From contig JAJDOK010000073.1 in assembly GCA_022340185.1 (NCBI GenBank), forward strand, positions 1 through 45,048: a stretch of 45,048 nucleotides of DNA, written 5' to 3'. This stretch comes from Salaquimonas sp. GTDB lineage: Bacteria; Pseudomonadota; Alphaproteobacteria; Rhizobiales; Rhizobiaceae. Both the position numbers and the translations under genes were made by a program. Shown here one piece after another: positions 34,749 to 43,022 of this stretch; within the stretch, counting starts at the first letter, position 1, and every line of letters starts with the position of its first letter. The notes below the pieces were generated by a model. It searched no databases. It was not told the DNA's origin and saw only the letters and a program-made list of their open reading frames with translations.

Positions 34749-35786
34749 CTATTCGCAGCCCTTCACACCGGCCATCGCGCCTTCGCAGGCATCGGCCTTG
34801 GAAATCCATCCGGCGTCGATGACGACGTTCAGATTGTCCTTGGTGATCGGCACGGGCGCCAGGAACATGGCGTTCATCTCGACACCATTGGCGCCACCGG
34901 ACCACATCATGGCACCGTCGACCGCGTTCATCGCGGTGCCTTCGGCCAGTTGCGCGGCGATATTGCCGGCAGCCTTGCCGAGTTCGCGCGCGTCCTTCCA
35001 CACCGACACGGTCTGCGTGCCGCGGGCAACGCGGTTGAGTGCCGCATGGTCGCCGTCCTGGCCGGAGACCGGAACGCTGCCAGCCATGCCCTGCGCGGCA
35101 AGCGCAGCAACAACGCCACCGGCCATGCCGTCGTTTTCAGCGACCACGGCGTCAACCTTGTTGTTGTTGGCGGTAAGAATCTGCTCCATTTCCTTCTGCG
35201 CGTTATCGGGCTTCCAGCCGTCGGTATAGGTCTCGCCGACATTCTTGATCTTGCCGGCGGCCATGGCGTCATGCAGCACTTCCATGATGCCACTGTAGAG
35301 GAAATCGGCATTCGGATCGCCCTTGTCGCCCTTGATAAAGGCATAATTGCCTTCAGGCTGTGCGGCGAAGACGGCTTTCGCCTGCAGAACACCGACCTGC
35401 TTGTTGTCGAAGGTGATGTAGAAGGCGCGCTTGTCCTCGATCAGGCGGTCATAGCCGACAACCGGAATGCCTTCCGCATCCGCCTTGTCGATGGCCGGCA
35501 GGACGGCATCCTTGTCGACCGACAGGATGATCAGCGCATTGGCGCCTTGTGCGATCAGGCTTTCGACATCCGCCAGCTGCTTGGTCGCAGAATTCTGGGC
35601 GTCGGCCGAAATGTACTTATCACCATTGGCTTCGATCGCGGCCTTCATGGCCGCCTCGTCCGTCTTCCAGCGCTCTTCCTGGAAATTGGACCAGGAAACG
35701 CCGATGGTTTTACCAGCCGCGAGCGCGGAGCCCGCAAACGATACGGCAAATACTGCGCCCATAAGGGCGACTGCCAGCTTTTTCAT
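34749..35786 (-). CDS. xylF: D-xylose-binding periplasmic protein
   Basis: A 345-residue periplasmic sugar-binding protein of the XylF type. The signal peptide is [20 protein letters not shown], with a cut after ALA. Ligand and fold segments typical of XylF include [40 protein letters not shown] and [20 protein letters not shown] 35786 has a GGGAGGAG ribosome-binding site; an in-frame ATG 16 codons earlier would place extra residues before the signal peptide. It is the first gene of the xyl operon, read from a strong promoter at 35908-35936. Confidence 0.92.
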   Translation of the reverse strand: MKKLAVALMGAVFAVSFAGSALAAGKTIGVSWSNFQEERWKTDEAAMKAAIEANGDKYISADAQNSATKQLADVESLIAQGANALIILSVDKDAVLPAIDKADAEGIPVVGYDRLIEDKRAFYITFDNKQVGVLQAKAVFAAQPEGNYAFIKGDKGDPNADFLYSGIMEVLHDAMAAGKIKNVGETYTDGWKPDNAQKEMEQILTANNNKVDAVVAENDGMAGGVVAALAAQGMAGSVPVSGQDGDHAALNRVARGTQTVSVWKDARELGKAAGNIAAQLAEGTAMNAVDGAMMWSGGANGVEMNAMFLAPVPITKDNLNVVIDAGWISKADACEGAMAGVKGCE

Positions 35787-35907
35787 TGAATCTCCTCCCG
35801 GTGCGGAATGCACATTGACTATGGGACAGGACAAATCCGGAAATCTACAGGAAACTCCTCCTCCCGATCCATCCTCTCGAACCTCATTATTTCGAGGATC
35901 GAAAAAA

Positions 35908-35936
35908 ATAGTGACTCACCTCACCCTCTGTGTCAA
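35908..35936 (-). promoter_or_regulatory. Sigma-70 promoter of xylFHGBA
   Basis: Minus strand: TTGACA (35931-35936), a 17-base spacer and CACTAT (35908-35913). The -35 box is a perfect consensus and the spacing ideal, 122 bases before the xylF start codon. The paired operator sites at 35961-35994 lie just upstream of the -35 box, not over the core promoter. Confidence 0.7.
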
Positions 35937-35960
35937 GATGGTTTCGGCACCTGTAACCTA

Positions 35961-35994
35961 TTGCATTGCAACAAAATTTTGCATCGCAACAAAA
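35961..35994. promoter_or_regulatory. Paired operator before the ROK regulator
   Basis: TTGCATTGCAACAAAA (35961-35976) and TTGCATCGCAACAAAA (35979-35994) are direct repeats 18 bases apart, differing at one base, each with an internal dyad (TTGC...GCAA). They lie 25 bases upstream of the xylF -35 box and 44 bases before the ROK start codon, so they can serve both. The same TTGCA-N2-GCAACA core occurs at 9920-9932. Confidence 0.65.
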
Positions 35995-36037
35995 CATGGG
36001 TTCACACGGGAGCGCCATGGGAGGAGAATATTTGCGC

Positions 36038-37309
36038 ATGCCCGTGATCGCGAGATCCGACGATTTGCGCCGGCACAATCAGCGCCGCATCCTGCATGCA
36101 TTGCGCCGGCATGGCCCCATGTCGCGCACCGAGATCAGCGGCGCAACGGGGCTGAGCGCTTCGACGGTCACCGCGATCACTGCCGCCTTTCTTGAAAACC
36201 GCACGCTCATCGAAACCCCCACGCCCGACAATGCGCTCACCCGGCGCGGCCGCCCGCAGGTCACCCTTGCGCTCAATCCGGCAATCGCCAGCCTTGGCGC
36301 ATTGTCGTTGTCGCTGAACCGTGTCTCCGCCGCCGTGATCGATTATGCCGGCAATGTGGTGAGCGAGGTCGTTACCCGCATTTCCACGCGTACCGCCGAC
36401 GAGCGCGCCCTTGTCGACGCCGCGGCGGAAAACCTGCGCGCTGCGATCCAGGCCAGCCCTTCACTTTCGCGTGCGCCCTTGATCGGGCCGCTGCGCCACA
36501 TCGCCGTGGGCGTGCAGGGTGTGACCGACTCGGAAGGCACGGCCATGCTCTGGTCGCCGATCACGAGCCACGCAAACCTGTCCCTGAGCAAACGATTGAG
36601 CGACGAATTCGGCGTTCCCGTCACGCTTGCCAACGACTGCAACATGATCGCCCAGGCGCTCAAATGGCGCGATCCCGACCATTTCGGCGCGTCTTTCGCC
36701 GCCGTCCTGCTGTCGCATGGCATCGGTATGGGTCTGTTCATCAACGGCCGTCTTGTCGGCGGCATTTCTTCCTCGGCGACCGAATTCGGCCACATGATCC
36801 ATGACCCGGACGGTGCATTATGCCGCTGCGGCAGGCGGGGCTGCGTGGAAGCCTATGCCGGCGATTATGCGATCTGGCGCGCCGCGCACGGCCAGAATCC
36901 GCTGACCCCGCCGGTCGATGATCTTGACCCAGACACGATGCGCCAGCTTGCCGACCGCGCTCGCCAGAACGACGGTCCCGAGCGCGAAGCCTACCGTGCC
37001 GCCGGCCGGGCGATCGGGTCGGCGCTTCGTTCCATGTTTGCGCTGTTCGACCCCTTCCCCGTTGCCTTTGTCGGCAGTGGCGCAGCCGCCTTCGATCTGC
37101 TCGAAGAACCGATACGCGAGGCGATCGGCGAAAGCGCCATCGGCATGGCATCTTCACAGGTGGCAATGTTCTCCTTCCCCGATGAATTTCCCCTGGTGCG
37201 CGATGGCGCCGCGATCAGCGCGCTCGATATTCTCGACAACCATGTCTTCGCACCGGCCGAGACGCCGGTTGCGGTTTCGCACGAAAGGAGGATGGGTCAT
37301 GCGCTGTAG
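36038..37309 (+). CDS. ROK family transcriptional regulator (XylR-like)
   Basis: A 423-residue ROK repressor. The N-terminal winged helix is NQRRILHALRRHGPMSRTEI followed by SGATGLSASTVTAITAAFLE. The sugar-binding ROK domain has GLFINGRLVGGISSSATEFG and the zinc motif GHMIHDPDGALCRCGRRGC with its His and Cys ligands. ATG 36038 is chosen because GGAGGAG lies about 12 bases upstream; earlier in-frame starts would run into the operator. It is divergent from xylFHGBA and is very likely its xylose-responsive regulator. The downstream di-haem oxidoreductase gene starts 11 bases before this gene stops, so the two are translationally coupled. Confidence 0.87.
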   Translation: MPVIARSDDLRRHNQRRILHALRRHGPMSRTEISGATGLSASTVTAITAAFLENRTLIETPTPDNALTRRGRPQVTLALNPAIASLGALSLSLNRVSAAVIDYAGNVVSEVVTRISTRTADERALVDAAAENLRAAIQASPSLSRAPLIGPLRHIAVGVQGVTDSEGTAMLWSPITSHANLSLSKRLSDEFGVPVTLANDCNMIAQALKWRDPDHFGASFAAVLLSHGIGMGLFINGRLVGGISSSATEFGHMIHDPDGALCRCGRRGCVEAYAGDYAIWRAAHGQNPLTPPVDDLDPDTMRQLADRARQNDGPEREAYRAAGRAIGSALRSMFALFDPFPVAFVGSGAAAFDLLEEPIREAIGESAIGMASSQVAMFSFPDEFPLVRDGAAISALDILDNHVFAPAETPVAVSHERRMGHAL

Positions 37310-38762
37310 GATTTCGCGGGTAACCGGACTGGCCTCCCTGCTGGCCGTCGTGCTTGCGGGAACTGTCGGCTTCCCGGTCGCCGGCATCGCCGCGGAGGCG
37401 GCAACCCGGGCCGGGCCGGTTCCGTGGGCCGAGCAAGCCATAACCGCTCATGTCGATTCCTCGCTCTATACCGGCACGCTCGATGCTGATGCTTTGAAGC
37501 GCCTTCGCGACGAGGGCGAGCGCCTGTTCACCGCCAAGTTCACGCCGACCGACGGTCTGGGCCGGCCGATGGCCACCGGCGCAATCACGCCGGTAAAGGC
37601 CAAGCGCCCGCCGCAATCGCTGTTCTCGCGCACTGCCGGCATGGATTCCAACGGCTGTTCGAGCTGCCATGCTGAACCGGCGCCTGGAGGTGCGGGCAAT
37701 TTTGCGGTCAATGTCTTCGTTTCCGAAGGCTTCACCAACGCCGACTTCGACAGTCTCGATCCGCAATTTTCCAACGAGCGCAACACCAATCACATCTTCG
37801 GTGCCGGCCTCGTCGAACTCCTCGCTCGCGAGATGACGGCGGACCTTCACCGCCTTCGTGCTGAGACCGTGCGCGAGGCCCGCGCGACCGGCAAGCCGGT
37901 GGAAGTCGAACTGGTTACCAAGGGCGTGGATTTCGGCACGCTCACCATCCAGCCCGACGGCATGGTCGATCTGTCGGGCCTCGACGGCGTGGATACCGAC
38001 CTCGTTATCCGCCCCTTCTCCCAGAAAGGCGTGATGACCTCGCTTCGCCAGTTCACCATCAACGCCATGAACGACCATCACGGCATGGAGGCCGTTGAGC
38101 GCTATGGCGCGCGCTGGACCGGCGAAACCGATTTCGACGAGGACGGCGTATCCGACGAATTGATACCAGGCGACATTTCCGCACTGGTTGCCTGGCAGGC
38201 GGGGCTCAAGCCGCCGGTGCAAAAGGTTCCCGACGACCCACGCTGGAAACAGGCCGCCGCCCATGGCGACGCCGTGTTCGACACGCTCGGCTGCAATTCC
38301 TGCCACATCCGCGCCCTGCCGCTCAATTCGCTGAAATTCGCCGATCCCGGCCCGTTCGACGCCGCCGGCACGCTGCGCACCGGTGAGGTGCCTGGTGCGG
38401 TCTACGACCTGGCGCTTCTCGACTGGGCCGCCACACTGCCCCGCAATGGCGACGGCGCGGTGATGGTGCCGCTGTTCGGCGACCTGAAGCGCCACCGCAT
38501 CGCCGACGCCAGGATCGCCGCGCTCGGCAACGAATTGCTGGCACAGCGCTTTGTCGACCGCGATGTGTTCCAGACCACCGAACTGTGGGGTATCGGCTCG
38601 ACCGCGCCCTATGGCCATCGCGGCGATCTCCCGACGCTCGACGCGGTTATCCGCGCCCATGGCGGCGACGCGACCCCGGTCACCAGGCGCTACGAGGCGC
38701 TGGCCGAGACCGACCGTTCCGCCCTCATTGCCTTCCTCAAGACGCTGGTGATCGAACCATGA
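37299..38762 (+). CDS. Exported di-haem oxidoreductase (DHOR family, peroxidase-like)
   Basis: A 487-residue periplasmic protein of the di-haem oxidoreductase/thiol oxidoreductase family (COG3488 type), a relative of the cytochrome c peroxidases. The signal peptide ends near GIAAEA. Two c-type haem sites are present: Cys120-x2-Cys123-His124 (DSNGCSSCHAEP) and Cys332-x2-Cys335-His336 (LGCNSCHIRALP). Possible distal haem ligands lie in TSLRQFTINAMNDHHGMEA and YGHRGDLPTLDAVIRAHGG. The substrate of the family is unknown. ATG 37299 follows AAAGGAGG, inside the end of the ROK gene. The next gene starts at an ATGA overlap, so DHOR and the CRTAC1 protein are probably a functional pair in the periplasm. 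Confidence 0.8.
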   Translation: MRCRISRVTGLASLLAVVLAGTVGFPVAGIAAEAATRAGPVPWAEQAITAHVDSSLYTGTLDADALKRLRDEGERLFTAKFTPTDGLGRPMATGAITPVKAKRPPQSLFSRTAGMDSNGCSSCHAEPAPGGAGNFAVNVFVSEGFTNADFDSLDPQFSNERNTNHIFGAGLVELLAREMTADLHRLRAETVREARATGKPVEVELVTKGVDFGTLTIQPDGMVDLSGLDGVDTDLVIRPFSQKGVMTSLRQFTINAMNDHHGMEAVERYGARWTGETDFDEDGVSDELIPGDISALVAWQAGLKPPVQKVPDDPRWKQAAAHGDAVFDTLGCNSCHIRALPLNSLKFADPGPFDAAGTLRTGEVPGAVYDLALLDWAATLPRNGDGAVMVPLFGDLKRHRIADARIAALGNELLAQRFVDRDVFQTTELWGIGSTAPYGHRGDLPTLDAVIRAHGGDATPVTRRYEALAETDRSALIAFLKTLVIEP

Positions 38763-40468
38763 ACACCCGTATGATCCTTGGCGCGGTGCTGCTGACGGCG
38801 TTAACCGTCCGGCCCGCGCTGGCTGGTTCCAGCGATGCTGGAGAAGAAACCGTCCCTCCTCCCACCATGGACATTCCGTTCATGCACGAGGAAGCCAAAG
38901 CCGCCGGCATTGACCACGCCTATCGCGGCGGCTGGGAATTTTTCGTCGGTGGCGGCGTTGCGAGTTTCGACTGCAATGGCGACCGCCGTCCCGACCTGTT
39001 CCTTGCGGGCGGCACCGAACCGGCGAGACTCTACGTCAACCGCTCGCCGACCGGCGGCGCGCTGAAATTCGAGGAAAAGGACCTCGGCCTGCCCGAGCGT
39101 GATCTGAAGAAGGTCACCGGCGCCTACCCGATCGACATCGACAATGACGGCTATATCGACCTCGCCGTCCTGCGCGTCGGCGAGAACCGGACCCTCAAGG
39201 GCGGCCCCGACTGCACCTTCACCTCCGCCAACCGCCTGCTCTCCTTCGATGGCGGGCGCGCCTGGACCACCGCCTTCGCCGCCGAATTCGAGGCCGACCT
39301 GCCCTTCCCGACACTGGCCTTCGGCAATTATGTCGATCGTTCGGCCCCCGGTTCGCCCTGGGGGACATGCCACGACAACGATCTGTTCCGCCCGCAAAAG
39401 CGCGAACTGACCGAAGACGGCAAGGCTTCCATCCCTGCCTATTCGGAGCGTACCGCGCTGTCGCCGGGCTATTGCACGTTGTCGATCCTGTTCACCGACT
39501 GGCACCGTTCCGGCACGCCGGATCTCAGGATGACAAACGACCGGCAATACTATCGCGGTGGCGAAGAGCAGTTGTGGAGCGTTCAGCCGGGCCGTCCGCC
39601 GCGCCTGTTCACCCGCTCCGACGGCTGGCGCTCGGTCAAGATCTGGGGCATGGGCATTGCCGAAGCCGATCTCAACGCCGACGGTTATCCCGAATATGCG
39701 CTGACCTCGATGGGCGACACCAAGCTGCAGACGCTGGACGAGGATGCCGAGGAGGGCAGGCCGATTTATCGCGACATCGCCTATGAGCGCGGCGCGACGG
39801 CGCAGGAGCCCTATATCGGCAGGGACGAGACCAAGCCGTCGACCGGCTGGCATGCCGAATTCGAGGATTTCAACAATGACGGCCGCCTCGACCTTTTCAT
39901 TGCCAAGGGCAATGTCGAGCAGATGCCGGAATTCGCGTCCTTCGATCCCGACAACCTGCTGCTCGGCGGTCTCGGCGGCAAATTCACCGAAGCCGGCCAC
40001 CTTGCCGGCATCGACCTGCCGACCAAGGGCCGCGGCGCGGCGCTGGCCGATTTCAACATGGATGGCATGCTCGATCTGCTGGTTGTCAACCGCGAGCACA
40101 ATGTCTCGCTATTCCGCAATCTCGGCGCCAAGATCGACCCGCGATCTCCTGACGCAACCAAGGTCAGGCCGATGGGCAACTGGCTGGAGATCGAACTGGC
40201 CCAGAAAAACACCAATCTGAACGCCATCGGCGCGACCATTTCGGTCAAGACCGGCAATACGACGCGCGTGCGCAAGATCCAGATTGGCGGCGGTCATGCC
40301 TCCGGCCACCTGGGCTTCGTGCACGTCGGTCTTGGCGTCTCGGAACGCGCCCAGATCCGCGTGCAATGGCCGGACGGCACCTGGAGCGCGCCCTATCGCG
40401 TTTTCGCCAACAATTTCGTGCGCATCGAGCGCGACGCCGAGCAGGCGCAATACTGGTTGCCGGAGTGA
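38759..40468 (+). CDS. Exported CRTAC1/ASPIC-UnbV family FG-GAP beta-propeller protein
   Basis: A 569-residue exported protein (signal peptide MNTRMILGAVLLTALTVRPA, cut after ALA). It has integrin-type FG-GAP/VCBS repeats with calcium loops DIDNDGYIDLAVL, DLNADGYPEYAL, DFNNDGRLDLFI and DFNMDGMLDLLV. A C-terminal ASPIC/UnbV domain follows (QIGGGHASGHLGFVHVGLG then IRVQWPDGTWS). Family members are extracellular or periplasmic calcium-binding scaffolds without an assigned reaction. Four Cys residues could form disulfides. Its ATG overlaps the stop of the di-haem oxidoreductase (ATGA). The tight coupling suggests it binds or presents a substrate, or holds the haem protein in a complex (inferred). 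Confidence 0.8.
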   Translation: MNTRMILGAVLLTALTVRPALAGSSDAGEETVPPPTMDIPFMHEEAKAAGIDHAYRGGWEFFVGGGVASFDCNGDRRPDLFLAGGTEPARLYVNRSPTGGALKFEEKDLGLPERDLKKVTGAYPIDIDNDGYIDLAVLRVGENRTLKGGPDCTFTSANRLLSFDGGRAWTTAFAAEFEADLPFPTLAFGNYVDRSAPGSPWGTCHDNDLFRPQKRELTEDGKASIPAYSERTALSPGYCTLSILFTDWHRSGTPDLRMTNDRQYYRGGEEQLWSVQPGRPPRLFTRSDGWRSVKIWGMGIAEADLNADGYPEYALTSMGDTKLQTLDEDAEEGRPIYRDIAYERGATAQEPYIGRDETKPSTGWHAEFEDFNNDGRLDLFIAKGNVEQMPEFASFDPDNLLLGGLGGKFTEAGHLAGIDLPTKGRGAALADFNMDGMLDLLVVNREHNVSLFRNLGAKIDPRSPDATKVRPMGNWLEIELAQKNTNLNAIGATISVKTGNTTRVRKIQIGGGHASGHLGFVHVGLGVSERAQIRVQWPDGTWSAPYRVFANNFVRIERDAEQAQYWLPE

Positions 40469-40488
40469 CAACCGGACATCCTTCGCCA

Positions 40489-41028
40489 ATGACCGTTTTC
40501 CTCGTCCTGTTTCGTGGCATCAATGTTGGCGGCAACAAGATCGTGCGCATGGAAGTGCTGCGCGAAGCGCTGACGAAAGCCGGCTTCGACAAGGTCGCCA
40601 CCTATATCCAGAGCGGCAATGTCGTGCTGACATCCGACAAGAAAGCATCGGAAGTGGCGGCCCTTGTCGCAAAGCAGTTCGAGCAGGCATTCGGTTTCTC
40701 ATCGCGGCCGACCGTGCGCAGCCTCGAACAATGGCGGGAGCTGATTGCCGGCAATCCCTTTGTTGCCGAAGCAAAGGACCACAAGACCGTCTCGGAGGTC
40801 TTGCTCGACGAAACGCCGGCAGATGATGCAGTGGAACGGTTGCGAGGCTTCGCAACCACGGAACGGATCGTTCCGGGTGAAGGTGTCCTCTACCTGCACG
40901 CACCCGATGGATTCGGACGATCGAAGGTCGCCGAGAAACTGGATGCCACCTTGAAGGTGCCGCTGACCATCCGCAACTGGCGCACCATGCTCAAGCTGCT
41001 CGACATGGCCGAAAGCACCGCCAACTGA
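40489..41028 (+). CDS. DUF1697 family protein
   Basis: A 179-residue cytoplasmic protein of the DUF1697 family. The family signature FLVLFRGINVGGNKIVRMEV is at the N-terminus, followed by YIQSGNVVLTSDK and the later LHAPDGFGRSKVAEKL and TIRNWRTMLKLLDMA. No function is established for the family. It starts 20 bases after the CRTAC1 gene and may be co-transcribed. Its stop is five bases from the convergent D-lyxose isomerase gene, with no room for a separate terminator. Confidence 0.85.
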   Translation: MTVFLVLFRGINVGGNKIVRMEVLREALTKAGFDKVATYIQSGNVVLTSDKKASEVAALVAKQFEQAFGFSSRPTVRSLEQWRELIAGNPFVAEAKDHKTVSEVLLDETPADDAVERLRGFATTERIVPGEGVLYLHAPDGFGRSKVAEKLDATLKVPLTIRNWRTMLKLLDMAESTAN

Positions 41029-41033
41029 CGATC

Positions 41034-41726
41034 TCAATCATCGCCCAGCCATTTATCGTAGTCCGACACGAGGAGATATAACGGTTCCTCGTCCTCCTCG
41101 ATTTCGGCAAAGCGGCCGATGGGATCGCGGAAGATGTTATCGGTCAGATCGTCGTTGACGGTAGAGACCTCGCCGACCAGCACGTCGCCCTTTTCGCCCC
41201 AGAAGGCGTGCCAGACACCGGGTATCAACGTTACGCTTTCTCCCGGCTCGAGCACCAGATGGCCACCCGCCGGCAGCCGGCGCATCATGCCGTCGACCGG
41301 CACGGCGACATCGCCGCGCGTGTCGATCCCGCCTTCGGGGTCCGACCCGAACAGTTCCAGGACCAGCTTCGCCCCGCCACGGTTGATGATGTCCTCGGCC
41401 TTGACGACATGGCGATGCATCGGGGCCAGCTGATCGCGCCGCGAGATCATGATCTTTTCGGCATAGAGCATGCCGCCACCCATTTTCAGGTCCGCCGCCC
41501 TGCCGTTTCTGACCGTGAACAGGAAGAGACCGAGTTCGTCGAATCGGCCTTGCCCGTAATCGGTGACGTCCCAGCCGAGTCGCGCCTCGACAATACCCTC
41601 GATCTCCTTGCGATTGGCCTGCATCCATTGTGGGCTGCGATAGCCGAAGGGCGGCAGGCGATAGCCGAAGGAACGGATGAAGGCATCGCCCTGGCGAAGA
41701 ATCTCGTTGACGCGCGAGCGTTTCAT
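41034..41726 (-). CDS. D-lyxose isomerase (cupin-type)
   Basis: A 230-residue cupin ketol-isomerase (EC 5.3.1.15) interconverting D-lyxose and D-xylulose, with D-mannose/D-fructose as a common side activity. The metal site is His104, His106 and Glu111 in APMHRHVVKAEDIINRGGAK, the hallmark of the family, with a later His in TLIPGVWHAFWGEKG. ATG 41726 has GGGGAA upstream; a longer frame exists but adds a Cys-rich leader not expected in the family. Its product is the substrate of XylB, so its position at the edge of the xylose region is biologically sensible. It may also act in mannose metabolism. Confidence 0.82.
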   Translation of the reverse strand: MKRSRVNEILRQGDAFIRSFGYRLPPFGYRSPQWMQANRKEIEGIVEARLGWDVTDYGQGRFDELGLFLFTVRNGRAADLKMGGGMLYAEKIMISRRDQLAPMHRHVVKAEDIINRGGAKLVLELFGSDPEGGIDTRGDVAVPVDGMMRRLPAGGHLVLEPGESVTLIPGVWHAFWGEKGDVLVGEVSTVNDDLTDNIFRDPIGRFAEIEEDEEPLYLLVSDYDKWLGDD

Positions 41727-41900
41727 TTCCCCGGATTGCTCCCAGCCCCATCGCATCTCGGTGCCGCACACACCCCATATGTCGCCGCATCGCGGACATG
41801 GCGTTTGTGGCACTATTTTACGCCACTTTGTCTACAGCGCGCAAAGCCTCGCGCCACGTTCTTGCAAAGCGATGGAAGGATAGATAAAAGCGCGCGAGAG

Positions 41901-41925
41901 TTTTTGGCTTGACGTCAGCCCAAAA
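41901..41925. promoter_or_regulatory. Imperfect dyad in the 335-base acpXL leader
   Basis: TTTTTGGCTTGACGTCAGCCCAAAA is an imperfect inverted repeat around the palindrome TGACGTCA. It sits in the 335-base gap (41727-42061) between the divergent D-lyxose isomerase and acpXL genes and may be an operator. I see no gene or other element in this gap. Confidence 0.3.
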
Positions 41926-42061
41926 GCCGGGGAGACGGAATGGGGCGATTCCGTCGTTGGCATAATCAGGCGGCACAAAGCAGAGCAATGAGGATTCGAC
42001 CGGACAAGGCCGTCCCGCGGGATGATGCTTGTCCGGGCAGCAGGAACAAGAGGCAGCAAAC

Positions 42062-42340
42062 GTGAGCAGCACTTTCGACAGGGTAGCCGACATTATCGCG
42101 GAGACGAGCGAAATCCCCCGCGAGGAGATCACGCCGGAAAGCCACACCATCGACGATCTCGGCATCGACAGCCTGGACTTCCTCGACATCGTGTTCGCCA
42201 TCGACAAGGAATTCGGCATCAAGATTCCGCTCGAGACCTGGACGCAGGAAGTCAATGACGGCAAGGCCTCGACCGAGGAATATTTCGTCATGAAAAATCT
42301 CTGCGGCAAGATCGACGCGCTGGTCGCCGCCAAGGCCTGA
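42062..42340 (+). CDS. acpXL: Acyl carrier protein AcpXL
   Basis: A 92-residue acyl carrier protein nearly identical in layout to rhizobial AcpXL, which carries the growing 27-hydroxyoctacosanoyl chain for lipid A. The phosphopantetheine Ser is in [15 protein letters not shown], and [12 protein letters not shown] and [12 protein letters not shown] are typical of AcpXL and absent from house-keeping AcpP. The start is GTG 42062 after an AGAGGCAGC ribosome-binding region; this gives the usual N-terminus (M)[17 protein letters not shown]. It opens the very-long-chain acyl cluster, which runs off the right edge. Confidence 0.92.
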   Translation: MSSTFDRVADIIAETSEIPREEITPESHTIDDLGIDSLDFLDIVFAIDKEFGIKIPLETWTQEVNDGKASTEEYFVMKNLCGKIDALVAAKA

Positions 42341-42427
42341 CGAACCGTTACGCCGGTTTCGCCCGGCAAGCCTTTCGAGGCTTTGGCAATACGCATCGCA
42401 TATGCGTGCCGCAAAGTTGGGAAAGCA

Positions 42428-42495
42428 GGCCCCGTTCATCGGGGCCTCGTCCGTTTTACGAGGCAGATCGGGGCCTCGTCCGTTTTACGAGGCAG
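42428..42495 (+). repeat. Tandem 29-base hairpin repeats in the fabZ leader
   Basis: Two perfect 29-base copies (42438-42466 and 42467-42495) each fold as GCCTCGT-CCGTTTT-ACGAGGC. A third hairpin, GGCCCCG-TTCAT-CGGGGCC (42428-42446), overlaps the first copy, so the two cannot form together. The array ends eight bases before the fabZ-like start codon. It may be an attenuator or a translation control element between acpXL and fabZ, or recent slippage. Confidence 0.75.
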
Positions 42496-42503
42496 GACGA
42501 TAC

Positions 42504-42959
42504 ATGCTGCTTGAATATTTCCAGATGATCGACCGCATCACCTCTGTCGATCTGGAGGCCAAGGTGATCGAGGCCACCTCCGTCGTGCCCGAACAAAGTA
42601 CCGTTTTCGAGGGGCATTTCCCAGGCCATCCGCTGGTCCCCGGCGTCCTCATGATCGAGACTATGGCGCAAGCCTCCGGCATCCTGATCATGCACACGAT
42701 CGATTTCACCAAAATCCCGCTGCTCGCCGCCGTCAAGGAAGGCAAGCTGCGCGAATTCGTCGGGCCGAACACGAAGCTCGACATCCGCGCCGAGATCGAG
42801 CACGAGGGATCGGGATACGCGGTGACCCGCGCCGAAATCCGCTCGAATGGCAAGCGCGTTGCCAATGCACAGCTTACCTATACCATCATCCCCTTCCCCA
42901 CGCCCGAATTGCAGGGCTTGATCAAGGGGCAGGTCGCTGACATGAAGAAGCAGGCCTGA
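42504..42959 (+). CDS. 3-hydroxyacyl-ACP dehydratase, FabZ-like (very-long-chain cluster)
   Basis: A hot-dog-fold dehydratase of 151 residues. The catalytic His is in VFEGHFPGHPLVPGVLMIE, and the Gln-rich helix MIETMAQASGIL follows as in FabZ. It probably dehydrates 3-hydroxyacyl-AcpXL intermediates during elongation toward the C28 chain; it is not the house-keeping FabZ, since it lies in the acpXL cluster. ATG 42504 has GAGGCAGG upstream, which is the end of the second tandem repeat, so the repeat supplies the ribosome-binding site. Confidence 0.88.
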   Translation: MLLEYFQMIDRITSVDLEAKVIEATSVVPEQSTVFEGHFPGHPLVPGVLMIETMAQASGILIMHTIDFTKIPLLAAVKEGKLREFVGPNTKLDIRAEIEHEGSGYAVTRAEIRSNGKRVANAQLTYTIIPFPTPELQGLIKGQVADMKKQA

Positions 42960-43022
42960 TCGCCCTAATTGACGTTACATGGTGCGGCATTGCCGCGTCG
43001 AACAACGCACATGCGAGTAGAC

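Noticed and set aside
37215-40099. Two long minus-strand frames opposite the DHOR and CRTAC1 genes
   Set aside because: Both are shadows of real genes whose haem and calcium motifs are unmistakable.
42428-42495. CRISPR-like array
   Set aside because: The two repeats are directly joined with no spacer and are self-complementary; no cas gene is present.
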